Assembly (NCBI GenBank): GCA_963703665.1
Contig: CAVPFB010000007.1
Span: 124,001 to 188,000, forward strand
DNA from: AP-15 sp963703665
GTDB lineage: Bacteria; Pseudomonadota; Alphaproteobacteria; ATCC43930; CGMCC-115725
Direction of reading: 5' to 3'
DNA: 64,000 nt
Part shown: in pieces, positions 36,474 through 43,496 of the stretch
Numbering within the stretch: the first letter of the stretch is position 1
Layout of the letters: the number at the start of each line of letters is the position of its first letter
Position numbers and translations under genes: made by a program
Notes under the pieces: generated by a model
The model's database searches: none
Seen by the model: the letters and a program-made list of their open reading frames with translations, nothing else
Told to the model about the DNA's origin: nothing

Positions 36474-39068
36474 ATGGAATTCGAAAAATATACCGAACGG
36501 TCGAAGGGGTTTATCCAGTCGGCCCAGGCGCTGGCGTTGCGCAGCGGCCATCAGCGGCTGACCCCGGAGCATCTGCTCAAGGTGCTGCTCGAGGATAGGG
36601 AGGGGCTCAGCGCCAACCTGATCCGCGCGGCAGGGGGCGATTCGCCGGCCGCGCTGGCAGCGATCGACGCCGACCTCGCCAAGCTGCCGCGGGTCGAGGG
36701 TTCCGGGGCCGGCCAAGTTTATATGTCGCCCGAGATCGCGCGCGTCTTCGAACAGGCCGAACAGATCGCGCAGAGGGCCGGCGACAGCTTTGTCACTGTC
36801 GAGCGGCTGCTGCTGGCGCTGTCGATGACCCGGGAGACACCGGCGGGCAAGGCGCTCGCCGCGGCCGGGCTGACTCCGCAGAAACTGAACGCCGCGATCG
36901 AAGATGTGCGCAAGGGCCGCAAGGCCGACAGCGCCTCGGCCGAGGAGGGTTATGACGCGCTCAAACGCTACGCACGCGATCTGACCGAGGCCGCGCGCGA
37001 GGGCAAGCTCGATCCGGTGATCGGCCGCGACGAAGAGATCCGCCGCACGATCCAGGTGTTGTCGCGGCGCACTAAGAACAATCCGGTGTTGATCGGCGAG
37101 CCCGGTGTCGGCAAAACGGCCATCGTCGAGGGTCTTGCGTTGCGCATCGTCAACGGCGACGTGCCCGAAGGATTGAAGGACAAGCGCCTGCTGGCGCTCG
37201 ATCTGGGCGCGCTGATCGCCGGCTCCAAATTCCGCGGCGAGTTCGAGGAGCGGCTCAAGGCAGTGCTGGCGGAAATCACCGCGGCGGCCGGCGAAATCAT
37301 CCTCTTTATCGACGAGTTGCACACCCTCGTCGGCGCCGGCAAGGCGGAAGGGTCGATGGACGCCTCGAACATGCTGAAGCCGGCGCTCGCGCGCGGCGAG
37401 CTGCATTGCGTGGGCGCGACGACACTCGACGAATATCGCAAGAACATCGAAAAGGACGCTGCCCTCGCGCGCCGTTTTCAGCCGGTGTTTGTTACTGAGC
37501 CGTCGGTTGAGGACACGATCTCGATCCTGCGCGGCATCAAGGAGAAATACGAGCTGCATCACGGGGTGCGGATCACCGACGCGGCGATCGTCGCGGCGGC
37601 GACCTTGTCGAACCGCTACATCACCGATCGTTTTCTGCCGGACAAGGCGATCGATCTGATGGACGAGGCCGCTTCGCGACTGCGCATGGAGGTCGATTCG
37701 AAGCCCGAGGCGATCGACGAGCTCGACCGCCGCATCGTCCAGCTCAAGATCGAGCGCGAGGCGCTGAAGAAGGAGAACGATGCGGCATCGCGCGATCGCC
37801 TCGAGAAGCTGATCAAGGAACTCGAAGAAATCGAGCAGCGCTCGGCCGAGTTGACCGCGCAATGGCGGGCGGAAAAGGACAAGCTCGCCGGTGCAGCAAA
37901 ACTCAAGGAGCAGCTCGACCAAGCGCGCGCCGAACTCGACACAGCCCAGCGCCGCGGCGACTGGAGCCGCGCCGGCGAACTGACCTATGGCATCATCCCC
38001 GAGCTCGAACGCAAACTGAAAAGCGTCGAAGAGGCCGAATCCGGGCGAATGCTCGAAGAAGCGGTCACCGCGGAGCATATCGCCGGCGTGGTGTCGCGCT
38101 GGACCGGCATCCCGGTCGATAAGATGCTGTCGAGCGAGCGCGCGAAACTCCTGCACATGGAGGATGCCCTAGGGCGCCGCGTTGTTGGTCAGGGCGAGGC
38201 GGTGACTGCCGTTTCCAACGCGATCCGCCGGGCCCGCGCCGGGCTGCAGGATCCGAACCGGCCGATGGGCTCGTTCCTGTTCCTCGGGCCGACCGGCGTC
38301 GGCAAGACCGAGCTGACGCGGGCGCTCGCCGAATTCCTGTTCGACGACGAAGGTGCGATGGTGCGCATCGACATGTCGGAATACATGGAGAAGCACTCGG
38401 TGTCGCGGTTGATCGGCGCGCCGCCGGGCTATGTCGGGTATGACGAGGGCGGCTCGCTGACCGAGGCGGTGCGGCGCCGGCCCTACCAGGTGATCCTGTT
38501 CGACGAAGTCGAAAAGGCGCATCCCGACGTCTTCAACGTGCTGTTGCAGGTGCTCGACGACGGCCGCCTGACCGATGGTCAGGGCCGCACCGTCGACTTC
38601 CGCAACACCCTCATTGTGCTGACCTCTAACCTCGGCAGCGAGGCGCTGGCGCGGCTGCCGGAGCGAGCTGATGTCTCGGTCGCGCGCGAGGCCGTGATGG
38701 AGGCGGTGCGTGCCGCCTTCCGGCCCGAGTTCCTTAACCGGCTCGACGAGATCCTGCTTTTCCGCCGGCTCTCGCGCGACGATATGAAGGGGATTGTGGC
38801 AATCCAGATCGATCGGCTGAAGAAGCTGCTAGCCGATCGCAAGATCACCCTCGACCTCGACGCATCGGCGATGGCCTGGCTCGGCAATGCCGGATACGAT
38901 CCGGTCTATGGGGCTCGGCCGTTGCGGCGGGTGATCCAGCGCGAGTTGCAAAACCCGCTGGCCGAACTGATCCTAGAAGGGCGTATTCCCGACGGATCGA
39001 TGGTGCATGTCACGGCCGGCGAGAAGGGTCTCGTCATCGAGGAGGCGGCCAGGCGCGAAGCTGCCTGA
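36474..39068 (+). CDS. clpB: ATP-dependent disaggregase ClpB
   Basis: 864 residues, the normal length. The N-terminal Clp repeat domain (MEFEKYTERSKGFIQSAQAL, RLTPEHLLKVLL) occupies about 1-145. The first AAA domain has Walker A GEPGVGKT near residue 205 and Walker B ILFIDELHTL. The coiled-coil M domain spans about 405-525 (LERKLKSVEEAESGRMLEEA). The second AAA domain has Walker A GPTGVGKT near 605 and pore loop GYVGYDEGGSL. It rescues aggregated proteins together with DnaK. It follows prmC-DUF4167 in the usual alphaproteobacterial order and is convergent with the prophage repressor. Confidence 0.97.
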   Translation: MEFEKYTERSKGFIQSAQALALRSGHQRLTPEHLLKVLLEDREGLSANLIRAAGGDSPAALAAIDADLAKLPRVEGSGAGQVYMSPEIARVFEQAEQIAQRAGDSFVTVERLLLALSMTRETPAGKALAAAGLTPQKLNAAIEDVRKGRKADSASAEEGYDALKRYARDLTEAAREGKLDPVIGRDEEIRRTIQVLSRRTKNNPVLIGEPGVGKTAIVEGLALRIVNGDVPEGLKDKRLLALDLGALIAGSKFRGEFEERLKAVLAEITAAAGEIILFIDELHTLVGAGKAEGSMDASNMLKPALARGELHCVGATTLDEYRKNIEKDAALARRFQPVFVTEPSVEDTISILRGIKEKYELHHGVRITDAAIVAAATLSNRYITDRFLPDKAIDLMDEAASRLRMEVDSKPEAIDELDRRIVQLKIEREALKKENDAASRDRLEKLIKELEEIEQRSAELTAQWRAEKDKLAGAAKLKEQLDQARAELDTAQRRGDWSRAGELTYGIIPELERKLKSVEEAESGRMLEEAVTAEHIAGVVSRWTGIPVDKMLSSERAKLLHMEDALGRRVVGQGEAVTAVSNAIRRARAGLQDPNRPMGSFLFLGPTGVGKTELTRALAEFLFDDEGAMVRIDMSEYMEKHSVSRLIGAPPGYVGYDEGGSLTEAVRRRPYQVILFDEVEKAHPDVFNVLLQVLDDGRLTDGQGRTVDFRNTLIVLTSNLGSEALARLPERADVSVAREAVMEAVRAAFRPEFLNRLDEILLFRRLSRDDMKGIVAIQIDRLKKLLADRKITLDLDASAMAWLGNAGYDPVYGARPLRRVIQRELQNPLAELILEGRIPDGSMVHVTAGEKGLVIEEAARREAA

Positions 39069-39127
39069 GCGCCTCGCAGCCGTTCTTTCCGGCTTGCGCT
39101 CGGGTGTAGAATTGGCGCCCATGCCCT

Positions 39128-39790
39128 TTAGCCTTCTTGATCGACGCCGACGACTAGGTGGCATTCGCGCACCTCCTCGCGTGCGATACGCAAAGTATCC
39201 GGCGGGTTGAGCTGGCGGAGCACGAGAGTATCGCCTTCCCAGCCGATAAATTGTTTGATCAGGACAACATTCCCCTTTTTGTAGACGACAACGTCACGGC
39301 CGCGCTTCGGCGGCTTGAACGGGTTAACGTGCAATAGCCAGCTCTGCTCGTAGCGCGGTTCCATGCTGTCGCCGACCATGTAGATGGCATAGGCCTCGCG
39401 CACACCGGAGAGATTGGCCGGTCGGGCCGTATAGTCGACCGGGTCGTTGAGAAACATCTCCTGATCGCTGCCGCCGCGTCCGCCGCTGCGAACCGGGATC
39501 CTGTCTGCGGGATGAGCAGCCCCCGCGCCGGTGCCAGGGGGACGGCCGCGACCCGGGCGAGGTGAATCGCCATCCCTCGCGGAGGTCGTACTGTCGATGG
39601 CGTGACGCAACACCTCGTCCGGGCTGACGCCGAGAAATCCGGCGATCTGCACGGTTTCGAGTTGCTTCATCTGACGCTCGCCCTTGAGCATGCGGGAAAC
39701 CGCCGATGGGGCAAGACGCAAATGCCGAGCGAGATCCGCCTGGGTCGCCCCCATCCGCTCGAGGGCCTGATGGAACCAATACGTATCCAT
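39128..39790 (-). CDS. Prophage XRE/S24 repressor (CI/LexA-like)
   Basis: 220 residues. An XRE helix-turn-helix at residues about 14-60 (MGATQADLARHLRLAPSAVS then RMLKGERQMKQLETV) is joined by a Gly/Pro/Arg-rich linker to a C-terminal S24 peptidase-fold domain. The catalytic Ser lies in YMVGDSMEPRYE and the Lys is probably in VVVYKKGNVVLIKQF. The alphaproteobacterial relatives carry an IPVRSAGRGG segment before the fold; here it reads IPVRSGGRGG, so an obvious Ala-Gly autocleavage bond is not seen. It probably maintains lysogeny by binding the dyads in the divergent promoter region to its right. Confidence 0.85.
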   Translation of the reverse strand: MDTYWFHQALERMGATQADLARHLRLAPSAVSRMLKGERQMKQLETVQIAGFLGVSPDEVLRHAIDSTTSARDGDSPRPGRGRPPGTGAGAAHPADRIPVRSGGRGGSDQEMFLNDPVDYTARPANLSGVREAYAIYMVGDSMEPRYEQSWLLHVNPFKPPKRGRDVVVYKKGNVVLIKQFIGWEGDTLVLRQLNPPDTLRIAREEVRECHLVVGVDQEG

Positions 39791-39890
39791 GTGACAATCA
39801 CAATTCCCATATTGACATTGATCCAGATCATGTTATCATGATAATGCGATGATCACAAGCGTGCTGCGTTGTTGAATGGAGGACATTTTA
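39791..39890. promoter_or_regulatory. Prophage immunity control region with operator-like dyads
   Basis: AT-rich, 100 bp, between the divergent repressor and the first rightward gene. It contains a sigma-70-like promoter, TTGACA at 39812-39817 and TATCAT at 39834-39839 (16-bp spacer). A perfect 12-bp palindrome, TTATCATGATAA at 39833-39844, lies directly over the -10 box. Further dyads are GTGACAATCAC (39791-39801) and TGATCCAGATCA (39819-39830) inside the spacer. This is the layout expected for repressor binding sites that shut the early rightward promoter. Confidence 0.65.
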
Positions 39891-40193
39891 ATGGGGAACG
39901 TTTCGCGGCTTTCAGGTTCGCAGCACTCTCGCGATGGCTCCGGCTGCCGCTACATTATCGAGGGCGATGATCACCGCCCGTCCTGCGGGGCGGGGCGGCG
40001 GCCCGGCTCATCATATTGTCCGGCGCACCATGCGCTTTGCTATCTCGCGGGGGGGACCACGGCGGAAGCCAAGCGGCTGCGCGAGGTCGAAGCCCTTGCC
40101 ACAGCGGTCGGCGGGCGCCGCGGAGACAACGCCCCCGCACCTACGCGACGCTTTCTCAGAAAGCTCGAACAAGCGGTGCGGCCTTTTTTGTGA
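39891..40193 (+). CDS. Small early phage protein with GcrA-like zinc motif
   Basis: 100 residues from ATG 39891, with GGAGG 8 bp upstream. A Cys/His cluster spans CRYIIEGDDHRPSCGAG and YCPAHHALCYLA, the same Cx(n)C...YCxxHxxLxY arrangement as the C-terminal part of the cell-cycle regulator GcrA, but without its N-terminal helix-turn-helix. The rest is basic (KRLREVEALATAVGGRRG). It is the first gene of the rightward early transcript, directly under the presumed repressor operators. A zinc-binding nucleic-acid or regulatory protein is a guess from the motif. Confidence 0.6.
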   Translation: MGNVSRLSGSQHSRDGSGCRYIIEGDDHRPSCGAGRRPGSSYCPAHHALCYLAGGTTAEAKRLREVEALATAVGGRRGDNAPAPTRRFLRKLEQAVRPFL

Positions 40194-40201
40194 CCAAAAG
40201 T

Positions 40202-40216
40202 GTTCTTGTTATGTTC
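40202..40216 (+). promoter_or_regulatory. LexA (SOS) box, GTTC-N7-GTTC
   Basis: GTTC at 40202-40205, seven bases TTGTTAT, and GTTC at 40213-40216 make a perfect match to the alphaproteobacterial LexA binding consensus. It sits 12 bp before the ATG of the next gene and just ahead of its GGAGA ribosome site, so LexA or an S24 repressor bound here would block that gene. Confidence 0.65.
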
Positions 40217-40227
40217 TGGAGATATGC

Positions 40228-40794
40228 ATGGCTCACCCTTATTCCGCCGGCAAGACCCGTGTTGCCGAGGCCGGGATTGTGCCGACCCCCGAACGTTTCC
40301 AGCGAGGTTTGGTTGAGCGCCCGGAGCGGCCAATCGCTGATGAGGCGGGCCGCTCAGCCCGTCCCTATCGCGCGGTCGACACCTTGGCGATGATGGAGCG
40401 CCGAGGTTCGATCACCGCTGCAATGCGCCAGGCCGGAGAGGATTTTCGAGGGCGTTTTGCCGCTGCCCATCTCGATCCGCTGCGCGCGCTCGACTATTCG
40501 CGACCGAGAGATGGCGCGGCTGCACGGCCCAGAGGCGGCGAGGAGCCGGGGTCGCGAGTGGAAGGCGCGCGGCGGACCGTGTGGGGCGCGATTCTAGCCG
40601 TTGGCGGTCTGGGCTCGCCGGGCGGTTCGTGCCTGTGGCATGTCGTCGGCTGGGAGCGTTCGCTGAAGGAATGGGCGATCGAGCAGGGCTGGAGCGGACG
40701 ACGGGTCAGTCAGGAGGCGGCCTCCGGCATCCTGATCGCCGCGCTCGGAGCACTCGAGGCGCATTACCAACACCGACGGGTGTTGCGAAAATAG
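40228..40794 (+). CDS. DUF6456-type phage protein under a LexA box
   Basis: 188 residues from ATG 40228 with GGAGA upstream. The N-terminal half (AHPYSAGKTRVAEAGIVPTP) is variable. The C-terminal part matches the DUF6456 pattern: RGSITAAMRQAGEDFRGRF, AHLDPLRALDYSRP, then VGGLGSPGGSCLWHVVG, WERSLKEWAIEQGW and ASGILIAALGALEAHY. Members are small helical proteins in alphaproteobacterial prophages and chromosomes without a proven role; the LREWA-QGW segment looks like a helix-turn-helix. The SOS box suggests expression on DNA damage, so a regulatory or anti-repressor role is conceivable but unproven. Confidence 0.7.
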   Translation: MAHPYSAGKTRVAEAGIVPTPERFQRGLVERPERPIADEAGRSARPYRAVDTLAMMERRGSITAAMRQAGEDFRGRFAAAHLDPLRALDYSRPRDGAAARPRGGEEPGSRVEGARRTVWGAILAVGGLGSPGGSCLWHVVGWERSLKEWAIEQGWSGRRVSQEAASGILIAALGALEAHYQHRRVLRK

Positions 40795-40804
40795 AATTTT
40801 GATA

Positions 40805-40833
40805 TTGACATATCCGGATCGATCAGGTATAAG
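40805..40833 (+). promoter_or_regulatory. Strong sigma-70 promoter before the packaging genes
   Basis: TTGACA at 40805-40810, a 17-bp spacer and TATAAG at 40828-40833. The spacer contains overlapping palindromes ATCCGGAT and GATCGATC, possible operator sites. Transcription would start near 40,841, leaving a leader of about 200 bases before terS. Confidence 0.7.
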
Positions 40834-41046
40834 AGCTTCACACTGGCGAAATTGGCAACGGCCGGCGGCGGCTGACAGCCACCGGAGCACCGCCTCTGGC
40901 GTCTCTCTACCGCGTGTGCGGAGATCGGCAGCGCAGCGGGCTTCCGCGCCCAACACTCGGCTGCGGGAAATGAACTGTCCCAGAGTTCCTACAGCGGGGG
41001 CGGCGAAAAAAACGACCATCGGCTAAAACAGGCAAGAGCATCAAAT

Positions 41047-41538
41047 TTGGCATCCCGTTCCGGTCGTCGGCCGACATCGCGCTCGGCATCGGGCAGCCGT
41101 CGCGGCAAGCCCGCGACCGAGCCGGTGCCTCGGGACGCTGTCGAAAGCGTGCCGGACGAGATCGTCGAGCGAGCAGCGCGGCTCGGGGTAACGCCTGAGC
41201 GGGTACTGCAGGAATACGCACGCATCGCCTTTGCTGATTTACGCCGCTTCGCCGAGTGGGGACCGGACGGGCTGGTGTTGAAGACGCACGATGCACTAAA
41301 CGACGCGGATGCTGCGGCGATCTCGGAAATCACGACGGCTGGCGCCGGGAGCGGGGGCTATCGGGTGAAGCTCTACGACAAAAAGGCGGCGCTCGACGCT
41401 ATTGCCCGCCATCTCGGAATGTTTGTGCGGCCGCCCGAGCAGCAACGGGAGGGCGCATCGGCCGATCTTGCGGAGGATGCGCGTGAGGTGCTTGCACGCC
41501 GCTTGGCTCGCCTCGCTGCCGGAGGCACTGAGGAATAG
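41047..41538 (+). CDS. terS: Phage terminase small subunit
   Basis: 163 residues from TTG 41047. The N-terminus is a short basic Ser/Arg-rich segment. The rest matches the Terminase_2 family: VTPERVLQEYARIAFADLRR, ALNDADAAAISEITTAG and VKLYDKKAALDAIARHLGMF. It recognises the packaging site and stimulates TerL. The start is uncertain; an internal GTG is also possible. The end overlaps terL by 56 bp. Confidence 0.8.
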   Translation: MASRSGRRPTSRSASGSRRGKPATEPVPRDAVESVPDEIVERAARLGVTPERVLQEYARIAFADLRRFAEWGPDGLVLKTHDALNDADAAAISEITTAGAGSGGYRVKLYDKKAALDAIARHLGMFVRPPEQQREGASADLAEDAREVLARRLARLAAGGTEE

Positions 41539-42853
41539 CCTCATCGCGGCGCTGAGCCCTCGGGAGGCTCGCGCGTTGCTCTACGACTGGCCGTTCTGGG
41601 CTCGGGCCAACCAGCTGCCGCCGGAAGGTAATTGGCGGGTGTGGCTGCTCCTCGCCGGCCGTGGGTTCGGCAAGACCCGCACCGGCGCCGAACTGATGCG
41701 GGCCCGGGTGACGGCGCGGACGGCGCGCCGGGTGGCGCTTGTCGCCCCGACCGCCGCCGACGCCCGCAATGTCATGGTCGAGGGCGAGAGCGGCATCCTG
41801 GCGGTTTCGCCCCCTTGGGATCGGCCCCGCTACGAGCCGTCGAAGCGGCGGCTCACCTGGCCCAACGGGGCAATCGCGACGCTTTACAGCGCCGACGAGC
41901 CCGAACGCCTGCGCGGACCGCAGCACGATACCGCCTGGTGCGACGAGCTCGCCAGCTGGCGCTATCCCGAGGCTTGGGACATGCTGATGTTCGGCTTGCG
42001 CTTGGGGACCGATCCGAGGGTCGTGGTCACGACCACCCCTCGCCCGACAAAGCTGTTGCGCGGGTTCGCCGCCGACCGGACGGTAACGACCACCCGCGGC
42101 AACACCTATGAGAACCGCGCCAATTTGGCCCCGGATTTTATCGAGCAGATCGTCCAAAAGTACGAAGGGACCCGGCTCGGGCGGCAGGAGATCGAAGCCG
42201 AGATCCTCGACGATCTGCCGGGTGGCTTGTGGAGCCGCGGCGTGATCGAGGCGGCGCGCGTTCGGACGGCACCTGACCTGGTCAGAATCGTGGTGGCGAT
42301 CGATCCGGCCGCCACTTCGGGCGAGGGGGCCGACGAGACCGGCATCATTGTCGCCGGCAAAGACGGGCAGGGTCATGGCTGGGTGCTCGCCGACCTTTCC
42401 GGTCGATATCAGCCTGCAGAGTGGGCAAAAGCGGTGATCGCGGCCTATCGCGCGCACCGTGCCGACCGGGTCGTCGCCGAGGTCAACAACGGCGGCGAGA
42501 TGGTCGAGGCGACCTTGCGGGTCATCGACCCCAACCTGGCCTTTGTCCCGGTTTACGCCTCGCGCGGCAAGATTGTCCGCGCCGAACCGGTGGCCGCGCT
42601 CTATGAGCAGGGCCGGGTCCATCACCTCGGCGCGTTTCCGCAGCTCGAAGACCAGATGTGCGACCTCCGCCAGGGGGCGCGCGACGATGCCAACCTTCGT
42701 CGCGAGCGAAATTCCCCGGACCGAGTCGATGCCCTGGTTTGGGCTCTGACCGATCTCTTGGTCGAGCCGATGCCGGGCGAGGGGATCTATGAAGCTTATC
42801 GTCGGCTCAGCGGGGAGCTGTCGCAAACGCCTCGCCGGAGACCTTCTTCCTGA
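41483..42853 (+). CDS. terL: Phage terminase large subunit
   Basis: 456 residues from GTG 41483, which has GGAGG at 41472-41476 with good spacing; ATG 41477 is too close to it. The ATPase domain has Walker A LLAGRGFGKTRTGAELMRAR, a Walker B-like segment DTAWCDELASWRYPEAWDML and the coupling motif VVTTTPRPTKLL. The nuclease domain has IVVAIDPAATSGEGADETGI (first catalytic Asp), VVAEVNNGGEMVEATLR and SPDRVDALVWAL with the last Asp. It translocates and cuts phage DNA at the portal. Confidence 0.93.
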   Translation: MRCLHAAWLASLPEALRNSLIAALSPREARALLYDWPFWARANQLPPEGNWRVWLLLAGRGFGKTRTGAELMRARVTARTARRVALVAPTAADARNVMVEGESGILAVSPPWDRPRYEPSKRRLTWPNGAIATLYSADEPERLRGPQHDTAWCDELASWRYPEAWDMLMFGLRLGTDPRVVVTTTPRPTKLLRGFAADRTVTTTRGNTYENRANLAPDFIEQIVQKYEGTRLGRQEIEAEILDDLPGGLWSRGVIEAARVRTAPDLVRIVVAIDPAATSGEGADETGIIVAGKDGQGHGWVLADLSGRYQPAEWAKAVIAAYRAHRADRVVAEVNNGGEMVEATLRVIDPNLAFVPVYASRGKIVRAEPVAALYEQGRVHHLGAFPQLEDQMCDLRQGARDDANLRRERNSPDRVDALVWALTDLLVEPMPGEGIYEAYRRLSGELSQTPRRRPSS

Positions 42854-42886
42854 CGAACGTGCCCGTCGCTGCAAAGGAGTCCATCG

Positions 42887-43324
42887 GTGACGCTGCTGGT
42901 AAAAGATGCGAACACGACGACCCAGGCGCTGTCGACCGGGCTCGACAGCGTCGGCAATTTGGTGCCGCTGCATATGCCGGCCGCGATCGTCGGCGGGGTG
43001 GCGACGCCTGCCAGCGCCGCGGCGCCGCTGCCGGTCATCAACGCTGCAGGGTCGATTGCGGTCGACGGCAGCGGCACCGTTAATGTCGGCGGGACGGCAC
43101 AGGTCCTATTTGGCGGCGTCGCGCCAGGCAACGGATGGCTCGTCGCCAATAATTCGTCAGCGACGGTCTATGTCTCGGACGTTGGCATTGCGACAGCGGG
43201 CGGGGCGTCGATCCCGATCGCACCCGGCGCGGCTTTCGCCACGCCTTCGGGCTACCGGCCGGCGGGGCCGGTCAGCCTCTATGGCGCCACTGGGGGCCAA
43301 GCATTCGCGGCACGGCGCTGGTAG
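42887..43324 (+). CDS. Small phage structural protein, beta-rich
   Basis: 145 residues from GTG 42887, behind AAAGGAG. Ala/Gly/Val/Thr-rich and without cysteine; alternating hydrophobic strands such as LFGGVAPGNGWLVANNSSAT and VYVSDVGIATAGGASIPIAP suggest a beta-sandwich. It ends GGQAFAARRW. Similar small proteins between terL and tail genes of alphaproteobacterial phages are virion decoration or fibre-associated proteins. No family was recognised. No signal peptide. Confidence 0.6.
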   Translation: MTLLVKDANTTTQALSTGLDSVGNLVPLHMPAAIVGGVATPASAAAPLPVINAAGSIAVDGSGTVNVGGTAQVLFGGVAPGNGWLVANNSSATVYVSDVGIATAGGASIPIAPGAAFATPSGYRPAGPVSLYGATGGQAFAARRW

Positions 43325-43496
43325 CCATCGACAGGCGAGGCGGGATCGCCTCCGGCTTCCTGCCGAAGAACGCCTGCGCGTCAAGATGCCTACGATATTT
43401 GAACCTCAGATGCCCATCGCCGCAGCGCCCGCCCTCCGGCACGCCGCAACCGCAACCGTCTGTGCGGTGGCCATCGCACCCAAGGGGCGTCAAGCG

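Noticed and set aside
36336..38156. 606-codon open frame antisense to clpB
   Set aside because: Shadow of the clpB codon usage; no start context or motif.
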